Assembly: GCA_959596515.1 (NCBI GenBank)
Contig: CAUFXR010000014.1
Span: 1 to 35,466 of the forward strand
Direction: 5' to 3'
DNA from: an uncultured Oscillospiraceae bacterium
Lineage (GTDB): Bacteria; Bacillota; Clostridia; Oscillospirales; Acutalibacteraceae
Length of the DNA: 35,466 nucleotides
The translations under genes and the position numbers were made by a program. Shown one piece after another: positions 7,999 to 15,061 of the stretch. Position 1 is the first letter of the stretch. Every line of letters starts with the position of its first letter. The notes below the pieces were generated by a model, which worked only from the letters and a program-made list of their open reading frames with translations, made no database searches and was not told where the DNA came from.

Positions 7999-8538
7999 TG
8001 CTATGATTCATATGTTGGTATGATTCCGTTAAAATCCGTTTGCGGTGGTTTTGAGGGAAATGATTGGGTTACACTTGATCCTCCCTCAAAAAACCATGGA
8101 AATGAGGCTGGAGAAGACCGCGTGAACACTGTTTGGGCGGTGGCCTTTTTTCCAAACTCAGACTTCCGGTTCAAATGTGTTGCGCAAACGGATTTTACAC
8201 GGTAAGTTTATACTGTATTTGGCGTGGTATCCTGAGACTCTATCCCTATCTGGGATTGTAAAATTTGAGAAAGATTGGGAGAATTTCGGGGAAAGACGCA
8301 GGCCGCGTAGAAATCAGATAGGAGGCCAGAGCTTTACCGTGGGTGGGATTCGTTCTGAAAGTTTAGGATTGGATGGATTCCCGACGCCTTGCCTTTGACT
8401 TCTGCTGTGTTAAAATGCCACGCGTTAGTGGGCTACTTATAAACGCTCGGTGTGAGGTGGAAGCCTGCGAACAAATTTGGAAACAACCGGGAATACCCGG
8501 CGTTAAATGTTTTTATTTCTGAAGGAGGTCAACTAGAC
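7999..8538 (+). other. 540-base untranslated gap before the VOC gene
   Basis: No convincing gene; short open frames at 8020-8205 and 8177-8398 lack ribosome sites and family features. A long stem-loop can form between GGTTTTGAGGG (8047-8057) and CCCTCAAAAAACC (8083-8095), but no T-tract follows. A candidate internal promoter lies at 8389-8416. I do not recognise a known riboswitch; a TGGAAGCCTGCG stretch at 8458-8469 only superficially resembles a T-box. Confidence 0.5.
8389..8416 (+). promoter_or_regulatory. Possible internal promoter for the VOC-aldolase pair
   Basis: TTGCCT (8389-8394), 16-base spacer, TAAAAT (8411-8416). Four and five of six positions match consensus. It would give a leader of about 115 bases and allow VOC and aldolase expression apart from the upstream kinases. 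Confidence 0.4.
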
Positions 8539-9069
8539 ATGATGAGTGCAAAAGAACTGAAAGAGTTCAACAAGAACAGAAAGATTACCCAGGTTTGTTA
8601 TGTTACCAATGATTACAAGAAAACCATTGAGTACTTAACGAAGACACTGAATTGGGGACCCTGGACTATTTTGAAAAATAATCAGATTAGTGCCCATGAC
8701 GTAAAAAGCGACGGAAAACCGGTAGAAGATGATTTTGAGTTTTTGATTGCCGCTACCTTTATCGGAGACATCGAGTTTGAGATCATTCAGCCGATTTACG
8801 GTGTGAATCCTTACTCCAAGTTCTTGGAGGAAAGAGGACCTGGAATCCATCACATCAAAGAGTCTATTCTGGACAATGACGCTTTAGATGCCGCTGTGGC
8901 CGAATATTCCAGCCGCGGCCCCAAGGTGAACTATCAGGGCAAATATATGGAGGATCATTATTTTTATCTGGATACTTTTGATGCTCTCGGTGCCTATTAT
9001 GAAATGGGCAATAACGCTAAAGTGAGCGCCAAACCGGAGTTTGTTGGCTGGTATCCGGAAGAGCCGTGA
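8539..9069 (+). CDS. VOC (vicinal oxygen chelate) superfamily protein, methylmalonyl-CoA epimerase/glyoxalase-like
   Basis: A 176-residue protein with paired beta-alpha-beta-beta-beta modules. The first begins at ITQVCYVTNDYKKTIEYLTKTLNWGPW, and GDIEFEIIQP supplies a likely metal-binding Glu. FLEERGPGIHHIKE matches the methylmalonyl-CoA epimerase signature with a ligand His, and the terminal DALGAYYEMG provides the last Glu. VOC enzymes use a divalent metal for epimerisation, isomerisation or glyoxalase chemistry. Its position directly before the aldolase (27-base gap) suggests it epimerises or isomerises an intermediate, or detoxifies methylglyoxal from triose phosphates. GAAGGAGGTC sets the start at the ATG pair 8539/8542; a longer frame from 8452 was rejected. 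Exact activity is unknown. Confidence 0.82.
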   Translation: MMSAKELKEFNKNRKITQVCYVTNDYKKTIEYLTKTLNWGPWTILKNNQISAHDVKSDGKPVEDDFEFLIAATFIGDIEFEIIQPIYGVNPYSKFLEERGPGIHHIKESILDNDALDAAVAEYSSRGPKVNYQGKYMEDHYFYLDTFDALGAYYEMGNNAKVSAKPEFVGWYPEEP

Positions 9070-9096
9070 TTTAGAGAAAGAAGGAGCTCTCAGAAT

Positions 9097-9765
9097 ATGA
9101 AATTATTTGCAGATACCGCTGATTTGCGGGAGTTGAAAGAGCTTGACGAGATGGGTTTGATTTGTGGAATTACCACCAATCCTACCATCGCGTCTCAGAC
9201 AGGGAAAAATTTGGTGGACGTTCTGGCGAATATCGCTAAAGAATTTCCGGAAATCCCAGTGTTCGGTCAAGTAGTGGCCAAGGATACGGAGGGAATGGTC
9301 GCTGAGGCGAGAAAAATCGTTACCGCTGGAAAAAATATTGTGGTAAAGCTGCCCGCTACACGGGAAGCGGTAAAAGCCATAAAAATTCTTCACGCGGAAG
9401 GCATTAAAACCTGCGCTACCGCGGTACTTACTGCGTCTCAGGGATTTTTATGCGCTACCGCCGGCGCGGACTATGTCGCTCCTTACACCGGACAAAATGA
9501 TGTGATCGGCTACGACGGTCTGGTAACGCTGGAGCAGCTTTGTGATGTTATCCATGAAGAGGGTTTACCCACCGAGGTGCTGGCCGCTTCTATTGAGAAG
9601 CCTCAGGAAATTGTAGAATACGCTTTGGCTGGCGCTGATATTGTCACAATGCCTTATCATGTGTTTACCGATACCTTTGATAGCCCCTTGCCTTTGACCA
9701 AATTCTATGTAGATCGGTTCTATAAAGATTGGTCTGGCGCTGGTTGTGTTATTGAAGGAAAATAA
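9097..9765 (+). CDS. Transaldolase-family fructose-6-phosphate aldolase-like protein (FSA/TalC/MipB)
   Basis: A 222-residue short transaldolase, the size of the FSA/TalC subgroup. The family opening MKLFADTADL, GITTNPTIA (24-32) and the Schiff-base Lys K84 in VVKLPAT are all present. So are ATAVLTASQG and a GADYVAPYTG stretch near 123-132. FSA enzymes cleave fructose 6-phosphate or related ketose phosphates to a C3 ketone and glyceraldehyde 3-phosphate, while TalC enzymes transfer dihydroxyacetone; sequence alone does not separate these reliably. It is the last gene of the cluster, preceded by GAAGGAGC and followed by a terminator-like hairpin. A nearby glycerol dehydrogenase (16.4 kb) could reduce released dihydroxyacetone, as in E. 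coli fsaB-gldA, but is in a separate transcript. Confidence 0.9.
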   Translation: MKLFADTADLRELKELDEMGLICGITTNPTIASQTGKNLVDVLANIAKEFPEIPVFGQVVAKDTEGMVAEARKIVTAGKNIVVKLPATREAVKAIKILHAEGIKTCATAVLTASQGFLCATAGADYVAPYTGQNDVIGYDGLVTLEQLCDVIHEEGLPTEVLAASIEKPQEIVEYALAGADIVTMPYHVFTDTFDSPLPLTKFYVDRFYKDWSGAGCVIEGK

Positions 9766-9892
9766 AAGATAAGACTTTGGAAAGGCTTTTGCCGCTTTTT
9801 ACCTCCTCTCAAACGAGACAGGAAATTTTGCTTCGAGCCAATGTGGTGAACGCGTGCTTGTAGAAAAACCGAAAGCGGCAGAAACAATTTTC

Positions 9893-9920
9893 TTCAAAAG
9901 CCTTTATTTGAAAGGTTTTT
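9893..9920 (+). terminator. Probable terminator of the sugar-cluster transcript
   Basis: CTTCAAAAGCCTTT pairs with AAAGGTTTTTTGAG around ATTTG, so a GC-poor stem has its T-run in the 3' arm. It is alternative to the longer-range pairing with 9780-9790. Confidence 0.5.
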
Positions 9921-10142
9921 TGAGGGGAAAAGGTTTCTTTTTGAAGCGATTGTTTTACCCATACGCCTTAAAGCTTTGAAAGCTCAGGATACCTGGAGAG
10001 AGGTTTCTATTGAGGAATGCTTTCTTCGTTGCTATACGGATTTTAGGATCCAAAATTCAGCCCGAAGAATTTGGGAACCCAAAAATTTGTTGTGGTACAT
10101 AGAACAAAGCAAAAGGTGTTGAAAAGCGCGGATACAAAAAAC

Positions 10143-10213
10143 AAAAAGCCCCGGTGCAGGGAACACTCCGCCAGCGGTTGCTGCGGTGGTTCGTCTGATT
10201 GCCGGGGCTTTTA
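10143..10213 (-). terminator. Branched terminator of the ribokinase-like gene
   Basis: On the - strand AAAAGCCCCGG (10213-10203) pairs with CCGGGGCTTTT (10153-10143), followed by T-rich TGTTTTTTG. The loop holds an inner hairpin built on CCGC/GCGG, giving an unusually large two-tier structure 53 bases after the PfkB stop. Confidence 0.7.
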
Positions 10214-10265
10214 TCGTTTGTGCTATGGGCGATATAGAATTATTAAAATTACGGCGCTGAAAAGG

Positions 10266-11222
10266 TTACTGTTCCCAATATCCTTCCTGTTTCGCTTTTT
10301 TCACCATTGACTCAACTTCTTCACGGTTGGGAAGAGAAGGAATGGCGCCTAGCCGTGTGACAGCGATAGAGGCGGAGATATTCGCGAATTGAATGGACTC
10401 TTTCAGAGAAAATCCCTCGGAAAGATGGCAAGTCAGCCCCGCCATAAAGCAGTCACCTGCAGCGGTGGTATCTACGACTTTTCCAGAGCCACTGTATGCG
10501 GGGAAATGAGAAAAAGAGTTCCCGTCATAAAGCAATGCGCCCTGTTTTCCCCATTTTAGAATTACGTTTTCACATCCGGACTGGAAAAGAGCCAGGCACG
10601 CCTGTTCCGCGGAAGCGCGGTCTGTGATTTTGATGCCGGTCATACCGGCGGCCTCGGTTTCGTTAGGACTCAATACATAAGCTCCGCTGAAAGCTTCCAG
10701 GGGAAGTTCCTTGCGGACAGGACCGGCGTCGATGATCGCCTTGGGACCGCCTGCTTTGGAAGCCTGTAAAATAGCGCGGATCGCGTCTAAGCTAAATTCA
10801 AGATCCATGCACAGATACCCGTAACAAGGCAGTTTGGATAATATTTTATCAATATCCTCTGAAGTATAATCACCGTTCGCGCCTAGGTAAGACAAAATGG
10901 TGTTGCTTCCAGTATCCTCCAGCATAATGTATGCGGTACCGGTGCCCTCGGTGTCACCTAGGAGCACCATCTCCCGGCTGACCCCTTCTTTTTGATAGGC
11001 ATCCAGGATGAATTCCCCGGAAGCGTCTCTGCCAAGCTTACAGCAAAAATCCAAATCAGCGCCCAATCTGGTAAGTGCGACCGCGCGATTGGAACCTTTT
11101 CCGCCTAAAGCCTGTTCCCGCTTGTACACCACCAGGGATTCTCCCTGCAGGGGATACCGGGGAATGCGAAGAATCACATCTGTATTGGAACTGCCAACTA
11201 CCAATATTTTTTCATGGCTCAT
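10266..11222 (-). CDS. PfkB-family carbohydrate kinase, ribokinase-like
   Basis: A 318-residue cytoplasmic kinase of the ribokinase fold. It opens with VVGSSNTDVILRIPRYP, followed by the GGKGSNRAVALTRLGA sugar-binding signature near 41-56, close to ribokinase GGKGANQAVA. SPNETEA is the phosphate/Mg region, and DTTAAGDCFMAGL carries the anion hole and catalytic Asp. Length and motif layout fit RbsK or a nucleoside/deoxyribose kinase; the sugar is not certain. AGGGGGG precedes the ATG. It is monocistronic, with its own promoter and terminator, and is convergent with the aldolase cluster. A 21-bp palindrome overlaps its expected transcription start, so it is probably regulated separately. Confidence 0.9.
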   Translation of the reverse strand: MSHEKILVVGSSNTDVILRIPRYPLQGESLVVYKREQALGGKGSNRAVALTRLGADLDFCCKLGRDASGEFILDAYQKEGVSREMVLLGDTEGTGTAYIMLEDTGSNTILSYLGANGDYTSEDIDKILSKLPCYGYLCMDLEFSLDAIRAILQASKAGGPKAIIDAGPVRKELPLEAFSGAYVLSPNETEAAGMTGIKITDRASAEQACLALFQSGCENVILKWGKQGALLYDGNSFSHFPAYSGSGKVVDTTAAGDCFMAGLTCHLSEGFSLKESIQFANISASIAVTRLGAIPSLPNREEVESMVKKAKQEGYWEQ

Positions 11223-11240
11223 GGGAAGCCCCCCTAAAAA

Positions 11241-11261
11241 GATTATTTTCTGAGAATAATC
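11241..11261. promoter_or_regulatory. Candidate operator: 21-bp near-perfect palindrome at the PfkB promoter
   Basis: GATTATT (11241-11247) and AATAATC (11255-11261) are inverted arms around TTCTGAG; nine of ten base pairs are complementary. It starts just after the -10 box and covers the probable transcription start, a classical repressor position. TTATT...AATAA arms also occur in the ROK intergenic region. Confidence 0.5.
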
Positions 11262-11263
11262 AT

Positions 11264-11291
11264 ATCATATTGGGGAGAGAAAGAAAAGCAA
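11264..11291 (-). promoter_or_regulatory. Promoter of the ribokinase-like gene
   Basis: On the - strand TTGCTT (11291-11286), 16-base spacer, TATGAT (11269-11264). Expected start is near 11257, about 35 bases before the ATG. Confidence 0.6.
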
Positions 11292-11446
11292 AAAAGGACA
11301 AAAGATAGATTTGTGCTATCTTTTCGCTTTGGTGATCAGATTCTTTGAGGATGATCAAACCGGAGGGAAAAGATATGCGGCGCCTTGGAATGGAACAGTG
11401 TTTCAGGAAAAGGCCTGGGATAAAATATGATTTTGGAAAAACCGCG

Positions 11447-11482
11447 AAAAAAGAAGCCCCGAAAGACTACGAGGCTTCTTTG
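11447..11482 (-). terminator. Terminator of the SPFH-RHH operon
   Basis: On the - strand AAGAAGCCTCG pairs with CGGGGCTTCTT (one mismatch) around an 8-base loop and runs into TTTTTT. It follows the RHH stop codon by about 40 bases. Confidence 0.75.
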
Positions 11483-11522
11483 GCAAGTGAGGCTGCCAAA
11501 AAGATAAAAACTTGACTGAGCC

Positions 11523-11780
11523 TTATTTCTCTGAAAGTTTTCTGGCCTTTAGCCAGACGTGATATTCCTCAGGCGTGATTTCTCCGGAAAGAAATTTTTC
11601 CTGCATGATCGCTTCCTTTTGAGAGCGGCTTTTACGCTTTCGGACACACTCGCTAAGTAAAAACTCGATTTGACCGTTGATGGACCGATAGTCATCCTCC
11701 GCCCAGGCGGCGAGATCTTTCCAAAGACTTGGGGCAAGCCTCAGAAGGATTTGCTTTTTTTCATTGTCTTTCTTATCCAT
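11523..11780 (-). CDS. Small ribbon-helix-helix (Arc/MetJ-type) DNA-binding protein
   Basis: An 85-residue basic protein. Residues 9-45 read KKQILLRLAPSLWKDLAAWA followed by SINGQIEFLLSECV: a beta-strand then two helices, the ribbon-helix-helix layout of Arc-type regulators. The C-terminal half is a charged helix. It lies 21 bases after the SPFH gene in the same direction and ends at a shared terminator, so the two are co-transcribed. It is a good candidate to bind the GATATC-containing palindrome at the operon promoter and autoregulate it. A role as the antitoxin of a toxin-antitoxin pair is not supported, because the partner is a membrane protein rather than a small toxin. Confidence 0.8.
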   Translation of the reverse strand: MDKKDNEKKQILLRLAPSLWKDLAAWAEDDYRSINGQIEFLLSECVRKRKSRSQKEAIMQEKFLSGEITPEEYHVWLKARKLSEK

Positions 11781-11801
11781 TGGCGTCCCCTTTCGGCCGG
11801 A

Positions 11802-12776
11802 TCAATAGAGAGAACCGCTGTTAACGATAGGCTGGGCATCTCGGTTGCCGCAGAGAACCACCAGCAGGTTGCTGACCATGGCAGCCTTACGCTCTTCGTC
11901 AAGCTCTACCACACCGTTCTCGTTGAGATGGTTCAGCGCCATCTCCACCATGCCCACAGCGCCCTCTACAATTTTCTGCCGGGCGGCAATCACCGCCTCG
12001 GCTTGCTGGCGCTGGAGCATCGCGGCGGCAATTTCCGGCGCGTAAGTCAGGTTGGTGATACGGACATCCATGATCTCAATCCCGGCCACATCCACTCTAG
12101 CCTGAAGATCCTGCTTCATCATGTCGGCGACTTCCTGACTGCTGCCTCTCAGAGATTTTTCGCCGGTGCTGTCATCGCTGTCGTAGGGATACAGCCGGGC
12201 TACGTTCCGAGTGGCGGAATCACATTGGGTAGAAAGGAAAACCTTATAATTGTTTACATTGAATACCGCTTTGGCGGTGTTCACGACCCGCCAAATCACG
12301 ATAGTGCCGATAATCACCGGATTACCGCGCTCATCATTGACAGTTTGCTTCTCGTTATTCAGGGTGATAGCCTTTAACGAGACCTTTTTGCTCTCAGAAA
12401 TGATCATAGGGTTCGGCCCGGTGGTCCGGCCGGTGGATACAGTGGGGTTTACCGCGGTGCAAAACGGGTTGACCCAATAGAATCCGTCTTTTTTCAGGGT
12501 GCCACAATATTTGCCAAACAGGGTGAGCACCAGTGCTTCTTTAGGATTGATCACCTTCAGCCCCGGTAACAGAATGCAGCCGAGGATAAAAAGCAAACTG
12601 CCCGCTGTGAGCAGAATGGCCCCTAAGGGAGAAGAATTTTGCTCGTCCGATAGCAGTACGCCTCCCCAGATCGCCGCGCCGATAGCTACCAGCAACAGCA
12701 CAATAATCAGAATTAACGCCAACGCGCCGGAACCAGCTTTTTTCTCTCGTTCTTCGTACACGTTTTTTTCATCCAT
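11802..12776 (-). CDS. SPFH/Band 7 domain membrane protein
   Basis: A 324-residue integral membrane protein. A short acidic cytoplasmic tail is followed by two hydrophobic segments (about 17-40 and 49-70), then GLKVINPKEALVLTLFGKYCGTLKKDGFYWVNPF, the typical entry to an SPFH/prohibitin domain. Further features are TLNNEKQTVNDERGNPVIIGTIVIWRV and a helical region with ITNLTYAPEIAAAMLQRQQAEAVIAARQKIVEGAV. SPFH proteins form ring or cage oligomers that organise membrane microdomains or control proteases. The start is at ATG 12776, preceded by AAGGAGGG; an upstream extension to 12884 would begin before the promoter and was rejected. It heads a two-gene operon with a ribbon-helix-helix protein. 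Confidence 0.9.
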   Translation of the reverse strand: MDEKNVYEEREKKAGSGALALILIIVLLLVAIGAAIWGGVLLSDEQNSSPLGAILLTAGSLLFILGCILLPGLKVINPKEALVLTLFGKYCGTLKKDGFYWVNPFCTAVNPTVSTGRTTGPNPMIISESKKVSLKAITLNNEKQTVNDERGNPVIIGTIVIWRVVNTAKAVFNVNNYKVFLSTQCDSATRNVARLYPYDSDDSTGEKSLRGSSQEVADMMKQDLQARVDVAGIEIMDVRITNLTYAPEIAAAMLQRQQAEAVIAARQKIVEGAVGMVEMALNHLNENGVVELDEERKAAMVSNLLVVLCGNRDAQPIVNSGSLY

Positions 12777-12791
12777 TACAGATACCCTCCT

Positions 12792-12810
12792 TGATATCTT
12801 TTTGATATCA
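12792..12810. promoter_or_regulatory. Double GATATC palindrome at the SPFH-RHH transcription start
   Basis: TGATATC-TTTTT-GATATCA: each half is itself palindromic and the halves are 11 bp apart (one helical turn), making the site both an inverted and a direct repeat. It covers the expected transcription start, immediately downstream of the -10 box. Ribbon-helix-helix proteins bind tandem sites of this kind. Confidence 0.55.
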
Positions 12811-12812
12811 TA

Positions 12813-12841
12813 ATAATAACAGTGAGCTTTTGCATTGTCAA
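12813..12841 (-). promoter_or_regulatory. Promoter of the SPFH-RHH operon
   Basis: On the - strand TTGACA (12841-12836), 17-base spacer, TATTAT (12818-12813). Expected start is near 12806. Confidence 0.75.
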
Positions 12842-13068
12842 GAGAAAAGAGGAAAATAATTTTTCGGCCGATTGGGTCTCTCAAAGACGCTGGGGATCGG
12901 TTTGCCGCTGCGTGCGCCTTAAAGTTGTTTTGACTGAAGAAGACCGGGAAACACTGGAGAAAACAGTTTTGTGATTGATCTTCGCTGCTTTTGTGAAAAT
13001 CAGGAGGGCTTCCGTATTCGAACGCGGGGGAATCTTTGCTGATGAAAAAGACGCGCGGGCATCAAAAA
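12842..13068. other. Gap with a possible transposase remnant
   Basis: No intact gene. A short + strand stretch at 12915-12974 reads RLKVVLTEEDRETLEKTVL followed by a stop, reminiscent of the N-terminus of IS630-type transposases. It is too short to be sure. Confidence 0.25.
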
Positions 13069-13108
13069 TCCGGGGAAGCGGAAACGATATAGCTTCTGCT
13101 TCCCCGGA
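13069..13108 (-). terminator. Terminator of the YbaK/ProX-like gene
   Basis: On the - strand TCCGGGGAAGC pairs with GCTTCCCCGGA, followed by TTTTTG, about 20 bases after the stop codon. Confidence 0.8.
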
Positions 13109-13129
13109 CTGTGTGAATTGCCTGTTTCG

Positions 13130-13621
13130 TTATAAAGAGACATACTGAATGGAATGATGAAGGGCTTCTGATACCTTTTTTAAACTGTCAAAGGAAATCC
13201 AAAGGGTTGCGGTATTCTCATTAGGATGGACCCCGAGGCGCTGCCGGCCGATAAGATCCCGGTCAAACACCAGCTCCACCGCGTTCTGCGCATCGTTTAG
13301 AATGCCCAGGGGAGTGACAGAACCCTTAGAAAGTCCCAAATGCTTTTCCAGCCGCTCCTCAGAGGCAAAGCTTAGTTTGCTGCATCCCAGCTGCTCCTGG
13401 AGAGCTTTCAGATCCGCCCGCTTGTCTTTGTCCAGCACTACCAAAAAGTGGCGCTTGCCTTTAGCATCACGCAAAAAAAGATTTTTTACCACATCTCCCT
13501 TTAGGGTAATCCCCAGGTCCTCCATTTCCTCAATCGTATAAACCGGGGGATGTTCTGTAATCTCATAGCTGATATTCCAAGAATCCAAAGCGTCGGTTAC
13601 CGCTTTTCGAATCATATCCAT
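13130..13621 (-). CDS. YbaK/ProX-type aminoacyl-tRNA deacylase (PrdX-like)
   Basis: A 163-residue trans-editing protein of the YbaK/PrdX group, which hydrolyses mischarged tRNA (Ala-tRNAPro in the ProX branch, Cys-tRNAPro in YbaK). Visible motifs: HPPVYTIEEM, VVKNLFLRDAKGKRHFLVVLDKDKRADLK with the conserved Lys of this family, KLSFASEERLEKHLG, and GSVTPLGILND. This overall pattern is closest to ProX/PrdX. GAGGA lies directly against the first ATG (13630) but 9 bases before the one at 13621, so the latter is preferred. It is monocistronic, divergent from the glycerate kinase. Confidence 0.88.
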   Translation of the reverse strand: MDMIRKAVTDALDSWNISYEITEHPPVYTIEEMEDLGITLKGDVVKNLFLRDAKGKRHFLVVLDKDKRADLKALQEQLGCSKLSFASEERLEKHLGLSKGSVTPLGILNDAQNAVELVFDRDLIGRQRLGVHPNENTATLWISFDSLKKVSEALHHSIQYVSL

Positions 13622-13722
13622 TTCTCGCATTCCTCATTTCCATCTGCATTTTATCTTTATGATACCATGAAGCGTTCTTGATGAAAAGCCCGGAGAACGA
13701 AAGAATGTATTCTATATTCAAA

Positions 13723-13751
13723 TTGACAAGCAGAGGCGAAAGACTTATAGT
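13723..13751 (+). promoter_or_regulatory. Promoter of the glycerate kinase gene
   Basis: TTGACA (13723-13728), 17-base spacer, TATAGT (13746-13751). Transcription would start about 20 bases before the ATG at 13777, which excludes the longer open frame starting at 13678. Confidence 0.75.
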
Positions 13752-13776
13752 GAAACCAAAGCAAGGAGGGAAACGA

Positions 13777-15018
13777 ATGAGTAATGAGAAAATGCGCCAG
13801 GACGCTTGGAAGATTATCCGCCAGACACTGAAGGAAGCAATGCCGGATCAAGCGGTAGAAAAAGCGCTGAAAACCCATAGCTTTACAAAGCCGGTGACGC
13901 TGTTCAGCATTGGAAAGGCGGCCTGGCAGATGGCTTATGCCGCGGAAAAGTTTTTAGGCGATCAAATTAAGCAGGGAATCGTATTGACAAAATACGGCCA
14001 CGGAAAAGGGGAGATTCCCCGCTGTGAGATTTTAGAGGCGGGTCATCCGGTGCCGGATGAAAACTCAGTTTCCGGGGCGAGAAAGATGGCAGATCTGGCC
14101 CAAAGCCTAACGAAAGACGATCAGGTTTTGTTTTTGATCTCCGGGGGCGGATCCGCCTTATTTGAGTTGCCGCTGATACCGCTGGAGGAATTGCAGGATA
14201 TTACCAAGCAGCTACTGGCCTGCGGTGCCGAAATCACGGAAATTAATCTGATCCGCAAGCGCCTTTCCGGCGTAAAAGGCGGTAGATTTGCCCAGCTTTG
14301 TGATCCGGCTCAGGTGTTTTCCATTGTGCTGTCCGATGTCCTAGGCAATTGCCTGGAAAGCATCGCATCCGGACCGGCGGCGCCAGATCCCTCCACCTCG
14401 GAGCAGGCGCTGGATGTGGTAAGGAAATATGGCCTGCACCTTTCTCCTAAGGCGCTAGAGATTTTGAAGGAAGAAACGCCCAAAACATTGACAAACAGTG
14501 AGACTGTGATCACCGGCAGTGTTCAGAGCCTTTGCGAGTCCGCGGCAAAGGCGGCCGAAGAACTGGGCTATGACTCGGAAATTCTGACGGCGGGATTGAC
14601 CTGCCAGGCCAAGGAAGCGGGAAGCTTTTTGGCCTCAATCGCCCAATGGAAGAAGGAGCATTCGGGCGGAAAGCCTGTGGCGGTGATCGCTGGGGGCGAA
14701 ACAGTAGTTGAGCTGAAGGGCAAGGGCCTGGGAGGAAGAAACCAGGAATTGGCCCTTTCCGCAGCCAGAGGTTTGGAAGGCCTGCCGAATGTGGTCTTGT
14801 TTTCCCTGGGGTCAGATGGCACTGACGGTCCGACCGACGCGGCCGGCGGCATGGTAGACGGAGAAACCGCCGGTTTGTTGCGGGAGCAGGGAATCGAGAT
14901 CGACGGGGTGCTGGAAGAAAATGACGCCTATCACGCACTGCAAAAATGCGACGGTTTGCTGATGACCGGTCCAACCGGTACCAATGTAAACGATGTAGCG
15001 GTACTGCTGCTGCGATGA
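13777..15018 (+). CDS. Glycerate 2-kinase, MOFRL family
   Basis: A 413-residue class II glycerate kinase (GckA/TtuD type) that phosphorylates D-glycerate at C2 with ATP, feeding 2-phosphoglycerate into glycolysis. The N-terminal DUF4147 part contains SIGKAAWQMAYAAEKFL, EAGHPVPDENS and LFLISGGGSALFELPL. The C-terminal MOFRL part has GGETVVELKGKGLGGRNQEL and LGSDGTDGPTDAAGG. The start at 13777 is set by AAGGAGGG six bases upstream and by the promoter position. It is monocistronic, with a strong terminator three bases after the stop codon. Glycerate could come from serine, tartronate or sugar-acid breakdown; together with glycerol dehydrogenase it gives the region a C3-salvage flavour. Confidence 0.95.
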   Translation: MSNEKMRQDAWKIIRQTLKEAMPDQAVEKALKTHSFTKPVTLFSIGKAAWQMAYAAEKFLGDQIKQGIVLTKYGHGKGEIPRCEILEAGHPVPDENSVSGARKMADLAQSLTKDDQVLFLISGGGSALFELPLIPLEELQDITKQLLACGAEITEINLIRKRLSGVKGGRFAQLCDPAQVFSIVLSDVLGNCLESIASGPAAPDPSTSEQALDVVRKYGLHLSPKALEILKEETPKTLTNSETVITGSVQSLCESAAKAAEELGYDSEILTAGLTCQAKEAGSFLASIAQWKKEHSGGKPVAVIAGGETVVELKGKGLGGRNQELALSAARGLEGLPNVVLFSLGSDGTDGPTDAAGGMVDGETAGLLREQGIEIDGVLEENDAYHALQKCDGLLMTGPTGTNVNDVAVLLLR

Positions 15019-15020
15019 AG

Positions 15021-15061
15021 ATAAAGAAAACGCCTGGGAGTCTCCCAGGCGTTTTCTTTAT
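15021..15061 (+). terminator. Terminator after the glycerate kinase
   Basis: AAAGAAAACGCCTGGGA pairs perfectly with TCCCAGGCGTTTTCTTT around GTC, a 17-bp stem with a T-rich 3' arm. It can act in both directions. The rest of the gap to 15278 holds a TTTTCAG-CCT-CTGAAAA hairpin (15212-15228) that may end the opposing trxB transcript. Confidence 0.85.

Larger units (their letters stand above)
9766..10265. other. Structured 500-base gap between convergent aldolase and PfkB genes
   Basis: No gene seen; an open frame at 10071-10310 is not coding. AAAGGCTTTTG (9780-9790) can pair with CAAAAGCCTTT (9895-9905), and GCCGCTTT (about 9789-9797) with AAAGCGGC (9873-9880), enclosing most of the first 130 bases in a long-range fold. 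Terminators for each flanking gene are listed separately. Confidence 0.45.

Noticed and set aside
8455..8472. T-box-like sequence before the VOC gene
   Set aside because: It lacks the exact TGGNACCGCG core, has no specifier stem or terminator, and precedes no amino acid gene.
3115..9765. Ribulose monophosphate formaldehyde pathway or sulfoquinovose transaldolase pathway for the sugar cluster
   Set aside because: HxlA is absent for the first; the characteristic isomerase, sulfolactaldehyde enzyme and transporter genes are absent for the second.
11670..12377. 235-codon + strand frame overlapping the SPFH and RHH genes
   Set aside because: Antisense shadow; the - strand genes have promoter, ribosome sites, operator and terminator.
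11523..12776. SPFH-RHH pair as a toxin-antitoxin system
   Set aside because: The RHH gene is second and the partner is a 324-residue membrane scaffold, not a toxin family; autoregulation is a simpler explanation.
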